Assembly: GCF_025336485.1 (NCBI RefSeq) | Contig: NZ_JAODAB010000002.1 | Span: 62,001 to 126,000, forward strand | Direction of reading: 5' to 3' | Length of the DNA stretch: 64,000 nt | From: Pseudomonas citri | GTDB lineage: Bacteria; Pseudomonadota; Gammaproteobacteria; Pseudomonadales; Pseudomonadaceae | Shown here: piece by piece, positions 60,301-64,000 of the stretch | Layout of the letters: each line of letters opens with the position of its first letter | Position numbering within the stretch: the stretch's first letter is position 1 | Notes under the pieces: generated by a model | Seen by the model: the letters and a program-made list of their open reading frames with translations, nothing else | Told to the model about the DNA's origin: nothing | Databases searched by the model: none | Position numbers and translations under genes: made by a program

Positions 60301-60952
60301 CCATGCCTACCAGGTCGCCCAGGACGGCGCCGAAGGGTTGAAGGCCTGGCAGGAAGGCAACTTCGACCTGGTCATCGCCGATTGCAACATGCCCATCATG
60401 AGTGGTTACGAACTGAGCCGCTCGATTCGTCGCCACGAGGCCGAACAGCAACGGCCGGCCTGCACCATCCTGGGGTTCACCGCCAATGCACAACCGGAGG
60501 AAAAACAACGTTGCCGGGACGCCGGGATGGACGATTGCCTGTTCAAGCCCATCAGCCTGAACGCCCTGAGCCAATGGATGAACACCGTGAGGTCAGCCAG
60601 CAGCGCACCGGTCTTCAGCCTGCAAAGCCTACACGCGTTGACCGGCGGGCTGCCGGCTTCCAACCAACGGCTGTTGGCGGAGCTGCTCAGCAGCAACCGC
60701 TCGGACCGCCAGGAGTTGCTCGGCCTCGCCCGTGGCGGGAACCGGCAGGCACTGACTGAAACGGCGCACAAGATAAAAGGCGTTGCACGGATCGTCCAGG
60801 CGACCACGTTGCTCCAGCAGTGCGAGGCCCTGGAACATGCCTGCCTTCAGGCGCAGGCACCCGAACGAGTCAACGCATGCATCGAGGCCCTCGACCAGGC
60901 CATGATCGAGCTGGAGCGAGCGCTGGAAACGGAGATTGGTAAGGCAAAATGA
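57320..60952 (+). CDS. EvgS/BvgS-like hybrid sensor kinase
   Basis: A 1210-residue phosphorelay kinase. The order is signal peptide, two periplasmic Venus-flytrap SBP_bac_3 domains (about 55-285 and 295-530), one membrane helix (about 547-568), and PAS (about 590-700). HisKA follows with His729 (FLATMSHEIRTPMNAVIGML), then HATPase_c (about 830-950), a receiver with Asp1021 (LVIADCNMPIMSG), and Hpt with His1150 (ETAHKIKGVARIVQ). All phosphorelay residues are present. The start is taken as GTG at 57320, overlapping the regulator stop; later Met codons (MLKCMKASLLLL) are alternatives. Confidence 0.93.
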   Translation: MRNNRMLKCMKASLLLLSAGLYAAGVTASDVPEHYTLLGRSGDAHGEIRLDDAQRTWLQGRGEWVLGTSAPDYPPFDLATSGRDYEGMTADYAALIARATGLPMKVLRFASREAAIAALKDGQIDLLGTANGFEARDPEQVLSTPYAVDQPVLVTRTNESRPLTEDLEGLRLSMVYHYLPPQAIEQLYPKALVTPYPSYQNAINAVAFGQADVFLGDTISTHYLISKGYLSNLRMASFGKHESYGFGFAVRRRDSHLLEIINAILEQVPVAEQTAIAKRWSAGSDLYLTDHRIQLTEREQRWLASHPVVRVVVNETLAPLTFFDPEGDFRGISADLLELIRLRTGLRLEVQRRQSDSEMIAAVRSGQADMIAALLPSSERQHQLKFSRPYLDSSFVLLTRKQSDTPGTLDQFEGRSLAIAKGNPVIEWLRQQYPGVLITETDGPLHAVELLAQGRVDGSVNSLLMANYFIASHSWRDTLQISSTVGTQQALFALATAKDATELSAILDKALTSIDPDELGVINNRWRGYVSASEHTWRTYNRLFFQVAAGIGLLLLLSLAWNAYMQRQIRQRQRAETALNDQLEFMHALLNGTPHPIYVRDRNGCLQSCNDSYLQVFGAKREDVIGKDSMPGAMSNAFEAQEYQADYQRVMAEGTALIVDRPLYVGDRQLTIYHWILPYRNSTAQVQGIIGGWIDISERRQLFDELRASKKQAEDANRAKSTFLATMSHEIRTPMNAVIGMLELALKQADKGLVDRSAIEVAYESASGMLDLIGDILDIARIESGHLSLAPERVNLRALLQSVIRVFEGLARQKNLGLSLQFEPAEANPDVLLDPLRFKQVLSNLISNALKFTEQGQVSVKVRLAQTARHDVLRMHLQVCDSGIGISPEELQRLFKPFAQVDNTSRMARKGAGLGLVISRDLCQMMGGSLHMRSQPGTGTHVQVCLQLTVLPAAAVREPAGPTIETPRAALNVLVVDDHPANRLLMSQQLEYLGHAYQVAQDGAEGLKAWQEGNFDLVIADCNMPIMSGYELSRSIRRHEAEQQRPACTILGFTANAQPEEKQRCRDAGMDDCLFKPISLNALSQWMNTVRSASSAPVFSLQSLHALTGGLPASNQRLLAELLSSNRSDRQELLGLARGGNRQALTETAHKIKGVARIVQATTLLQQCEALEHACLQAQAPERVNACIEALDQAMIELERALETEIGKAK

Positions 60953-61046
60953 TTGCACTTTTACTATGCTGCTCGCTCAGCAGTGCGTATGAGCGGCCTG
61001 CGCGGTTGTCGAACCCGCCGCGCCCCTGACACTTGGAGTGACTGAA

Positions 61047-63995
61047 ATGCCCAGCGCACCGCGTCCGGAACAACGCCGGTTTCCCCTGCATGTGCACATC
61101 AGCGTGATGTTCACCCTGCTGCTGTTGCTGACTGGGGTGGTGCTGGGCATTTTCAATTACCGACAGACCACGCAAATCATCCTGTCGAGCAGCGAAAAAC
61201 TGTTCAATCGCATTGAACAGGACGTGCGCCTGGATCTGTACGACACCTACGAACCGATCAGGCACCTGCTGGGCCTGCTGGCCGATTATCCGGCAACGCG
61301 CGCCCCCGGGCTGGCGCAACGCCTGGCCCTGCTCCGGCCATTCAGCCAGGCATTGCGAGACAACCCGAACCTGGCGTCCTTGTACCTGGGCGACAGCCAT
61401 GGCGACTTCCTCATGGTCCGCCCGTTGCGCACTCAAGCACTGAAGACAGCCTTGAACGCACCCGCCGACGCGGCCTACCAAGCCTGGACCGTGGAACGAG
61501 CCGACAACGGTCAAGTCCATGCCCAGTCACTGTTCTACGACGAAGCGCTGACGCCTGTCGGTCGCCTGGACATTGCCAACGAAACCTACGACCCACGCAG
61601 CCGTGGCTGGTTTCGCAGCGCAATGGACAGCCCCGACCAGATCACCACCGAACCCTACGTGTTCTTCTCCACCCATAACATCGGCACCACCCTCGCCCGG
61701 CGCAGCGGCGAACAGGCCGTCATCGGTGCCGACCTGACCCTGGCGGCCCTCTCCGAGACCCTGGCCAAGCACAAAGTGAGCGCAGGCACCGAGATTGTGC
61801 TGGTCGATCCCGAAGGCAACGCCGTGGCTTATCCCGACAGCAACCGGCTGCTGGTGGACGACCAATCGGCGCGCCTGATCAAGGCCCGCGACCTGAACCC
61901 GGCGATCGCGGCGACACTCGACCACAGCACCGACACCTCGCGCCTGGACGCCGCCGGGCGTCAATGGATCGTTTCCCGCAGCCACATGCAGGAAGGTGGC
62001 CCCCAAGGCCTGGAACTGACGTTGCTGGTGCCCGAGGACGAGCTGCTCGCCGATGCCTATCGCATGCGCTGGCAAGGTGCGCTGATCACCCTTGCGACCT
62101 TGCTGCTGTGCCTGCCCTTGGGCTGGCTGACGTCCAGGATTCTGGTCAAGCCGCTGCGTGCGTTGGTGCAGGAAGCTGACGCTATCCGCAGCTTCGATTT
62201 CCATTACCCGGTGTCCCGCCGCTCCCCGGTACTGGAAGTCGACCAGTTGAGCGTTTCGATGGCGCGCATGAAAGAAACCCTGGCCAGCTTCTTTGAAATT
62301 ACTGCCAGCCTGCGCGCCGAAACCCGGCTGGGCGCGCTGCTGGAGCGGGTGCTGTTCGAAACGGTGAAAATCGGCCAGGCCCAGGCCGGCCTGATCTACC
62401 TGCGCGAAAACGACGAGGATCGGGTCAGGCCATGCGGCCTGGTGATCGATGGTACCCCGTGCGACCTGGACGCTTTTACCCTGCCAGAACATTCGCTGCT
62501 GGCCGCGGACAGCCCCGCATGGCTCCGGCAACTGGCGGCCGCGGACAACCTCGTCACCTCCCTGGGCTTCGAACAGGCCGCCGACCTGCAGGGCATCCTC
62601 CAGGCCCTGAACGCGCCACGGGTTCACCTGATCGGCATTCGCCTGCGCAACCGTCATCAGGAAACCGTCGGGTTCCTGGTGCTGCTGATCAACGACAACG
62701 GCACCGAAGCCGAACTGGAAAAACTGCAACCAGACCGCATCGCGTTCCTTCAAGCCGTGTCCGGTGCCGCCGCCGTGAGCATCGAGAGCCAACGCCTGCA
62801 CGCCCGGCAGAAGCAATTGATGGATGCTTTCATTCAACTGCTGGCCGGTGCGATCGATGCCAAGAGCCCTTACACCGGTGGTCATTGCCAACGGGTGCCA
62901 GTCTTGACCCTGATGCTCGCCAGGGCGGCGGCCGTGAGCCAGGCACCGGCCTTCGACAGCTACCAGCCCACCGAAGATGAGTGGGAAGCGCTGCACATCG
63001 CGGCGTGGCTGCACGACTGCGGCAAGGTCACCACCCCCGAATACGTAGTAGACAAAGCCACCAAGCTGGAAACCCTGAACGACCGGATCCACGAGATTCG
63101 CACCCGCTTCGAGGTACTCAAGCGCGACATCTGGGTCGATTACTGGCAAGCCATGGCCACGGGCGGCGGCGCCCCGTCAGCGCTGGCGCAACGACGCGAC
63201 ACGACATTGGCCGGCCTCGACGATGACTTTGCCTTCGTCGCCCGCTGCAACCTGGGGTCCGAGGCCATGGCCGACGCCGACCTGCAACGCTTGCAAGAGA
63301 TTGCCCAACGTCGATGGACCCGGACCCTCGATGATCGTCTAGGGGTTTCCTGGGAGGAAGGCCGACGCCAGGCCCGCACGCCCAAGCCAACGCTACCGGT
63401 CACCGAGCCGCTCCTGGCCGACAAACCCGAGCACCTGTTCGAGCGCCACGAATCCGAACTGATCCCGGCGGACAATCCGTGGGGCTTCCAGCTCGATGTC
63501 CCGTCGTGGAAATACAACCGCGGCGAGCTCTACAACCTGAGCACCCCACGAGGCACGCTGACCCGCGAGGAGCGCTACGTGATCAATCACCACATGGTGC
63601 AGACGATCCTGATGCTCAGCCAATTGCCCTTCCCCAGCCATCTGCAGAACGTGGCGGAGATCGCCGGCGGTCATCACGAAAAAATGGATGGCAGCGGTTA
63701 CCCCAAACGGCTACGGCGAGAGGAGATGAGTCTGCCGGCGCGCATGATGGCCATCGCAGACATTTTCGAAGCATTGACGGCGGCCGACCGCCCCTACAAG
63801 AAAGCCAAGAAACTGAGCGAGGCCCTGGGCATCATGGCCACCCTGTGCCATGACGCCCATATCGATCCTGAACTGTTCGGCCTGTTCATCGAGGAAAGGA
63901 TCTACCTGGACTACGCCAGTCAGTTCCTCGACCCGCAGCAAATCGATGAGATCGACCCCGACAGCCTGCTGATCAAAGCAGGGCTCAAGCCATGA
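61047..63995 (+). CDS. Cache-HAMP-GAF-HD-GYP membrane signalling protein
   Basis: A 982-residue probable c-di-GMP phosphodiesterase. It has two membrane helices (about 18-38 and 330-352) flanking a periplasmic dCache sensor (YDPRSRGWFRSAMDSPDQIT). A HAMP region follows, then a GAF-like domain (about 420-590) and an HD-GYP domain with His656-Asp657 (WLHDCGKVTTPEYVVD), His848-His849 (VINHHMVQ), and HHEKMDGSGYP at 876-888. An insertion of about 150 residues separates the HD and second His motifs. The ATG at 61047 has GGAG 8 nt upstream; a GTG at 61038 is possible. It follows the hybrid kinase by 94 nt, and its stop shares ATGA with the next gene. Confidence 0.9.
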   Translation: MPSAPRPEQRRFPLHVHISVMFTLLLLLTGVVLGIFNYRQTTQIILSSSEKLFNRIEQDVRLDLYDTYEPIRHLLGLLADYPATRAPGLAQRLALLRPFSQALRDNPNLASLYLGDSHGDFLMVRPLRTQALKTALNAPADAAYQAWTVERADNGQVHAQSLFYDEALTPVGRLDIANETYDPRSRGWFRSAMDSPDQITTEPYVFFSTHNIGTTLARRSGEQAVIGADLTLAALSETLAKHKVSAGTEIVLVDPEGNAVAYPDSNRLLVDDQSARLIKARDLNPAIAATLDHSTDTSRLDAAGRQWIVSRSHMQEGGPQGLELTLLVPEDELLADAYRMRWQGALITLATLLLCLPLGWLTSRILVKPLRALVQEADAIRSFDFHYPVSRRSPVLEVDQLSVSMARMKETLASFFEITASLRAETRLGALLERVLFETVKIGQAQAGLIYLRENDEDRVRPCGLVIDGTPCDLDAFTLPEHSLLAADSPAWLRQLAAADNLVTSLGFEQAADLQGILQALNAPRVHLIGIRLRNRHQETVGFLVLLINDNGTEAELEKLQPDRIAFLQAVSGAAAVSIESQRLHARQKQLMDAFIQLLAGAIDAKSPYTGGHCQRVPVLTLMLARAAAVSQAPAFDSYQPTEDEWEALHIAAWLHDCGKVTTPEYVVDKATKLETLNDRIHEIRTRFEVLKRDIWVDYWQAMATGGGAPSALAQRRDTTLAGLDDDFAFVARCNLGSEAMADADLQRLQEIAQRRWTRTLDDRLGVSWEEGRRQARTPKPTLPVTEPLLADKPEHLFERHESELIPADNPWGFQLDVPSWKYNRGELYNLSTPRGTLTREERYVINHHMVQTILMLSQLPFPSHLQNVAEIAGGHHEKMDGSGYPKRLRREEMSLPARMMAIADIFEALTAADRPYKKAKKLSEALGIMATLCHDAHIDPELFGLFIEERIYLDYASQFLDPQQIDEIDPDSLLIKAGLKP

Positions 63996-64000
63996 TCAGC
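63992..64000 (+). CDS. Start of a further gene, cut by the window end
   Basis: ATG at 63992 overlaps the previous stop as ATGA, the coupling pattern used throughout this window. Only three codons (Met-Ile-Ser) are visible, so the product is unknown. It is probably co-transcribed with the HD-GYP gene. Confidence 0.5.

Noticed and set aside
58604..60574. Antisense open frame of over 650 codons opposite the hybrid kinase
   Set aside because: Same effect; the plus strand has an unbroken chain of sensor-kinase domains with all key residues.

Overview
The window is chromosomal DNA from a Pseudomonas, most likely a member of the P. fluorescens complex. Evidence: oprF-sigX-cmpX-crfX-cmaX-rraA-hydrolase-ppsA-ppsR lies next to nasS-nasT-nasA-kinase-nirBD-nitrate reductase-cobA in the order I recall from P. 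aeruginosa; the DNA is GC-rich; and Pseudomonas-type REP palindromes separate many genes. The strain cannot be fixed from the sequence.

Layout. (1) 1-9705, minus strand: the 5' part of a type III secretion operon of the Salmonella SPI-1 / Shigella Mxi-Spa (Inv) family. An InvF-like AraC regulator is followed by sctC, sctW, sctV, sctN, sctO, sctP, sctQ and sctR, the last cut by the window edge. Most junctions overlap by 4-17 nt. sctQ has a well-placed internal start for a short C-terminal product. (2) 9937-21650, plus strand: nitrate assimilation (NasS/NasT control, MFS transporter, a phosphatase-kinase fusion, NirBD, nitrate reductase, SUMT for siroheme). Both nasA and nirB are preceded by a sigma-54-type promoter, two hexaloop hairpins of the ANTAR-target kind and an intrinsic terminator. 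An 8-unit 14-bp minisatellite inside a REP pair lies upstream of nirB. (3) 21741-30861: the conserved envelope-stress and PEP synthase block. (4) 30932-36459: a two-component system next to a DsbD-TlpA-DsbG periplasmic redox operon. (5) 36511-45839: mixed genes, including an orphan TetR ligand-binding-domain remnant, PpnP, a MOSC protein, CheV with a good FliA promoter, a degenerate Hpt-like protein, a NarL-type two-component pair, a YegS-like lipid kinase and an XhlA-like small membrane protein. (6) 45895-48319: molybdenum cofactor genes moeA, moaB and mobA, which supply cofactor for enzymes such as the nitrate reductase. (7) 48424-56333: lipoprotein, pseudouridine synthase, glutaredoxin-like protein, Kef-type antiporter, Amt, a ribosome/membrane-associated DUF883-YqjE-YqjK operon and a dGTPase. 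(8) 56697-64000: an EvgA/EvgS-like response regulator and giant hybrid kinase, then a Cache-HAMP-GAF-HD-GYP protein whose stop overlaps the start of another gene at the window edge.

How the parts work together: nitrate uptake and reduction, siroheme and molybdenum cofactor supply, ammonium transport and two-step (sigma-54 plus NasT antitermination) control form one nitrogen theme. The T3SS next to nasS looks like an accessory insertion beside a core cluster. No rRNA, tRNA, CRISPR array, insertion sequence or prophage was seen.
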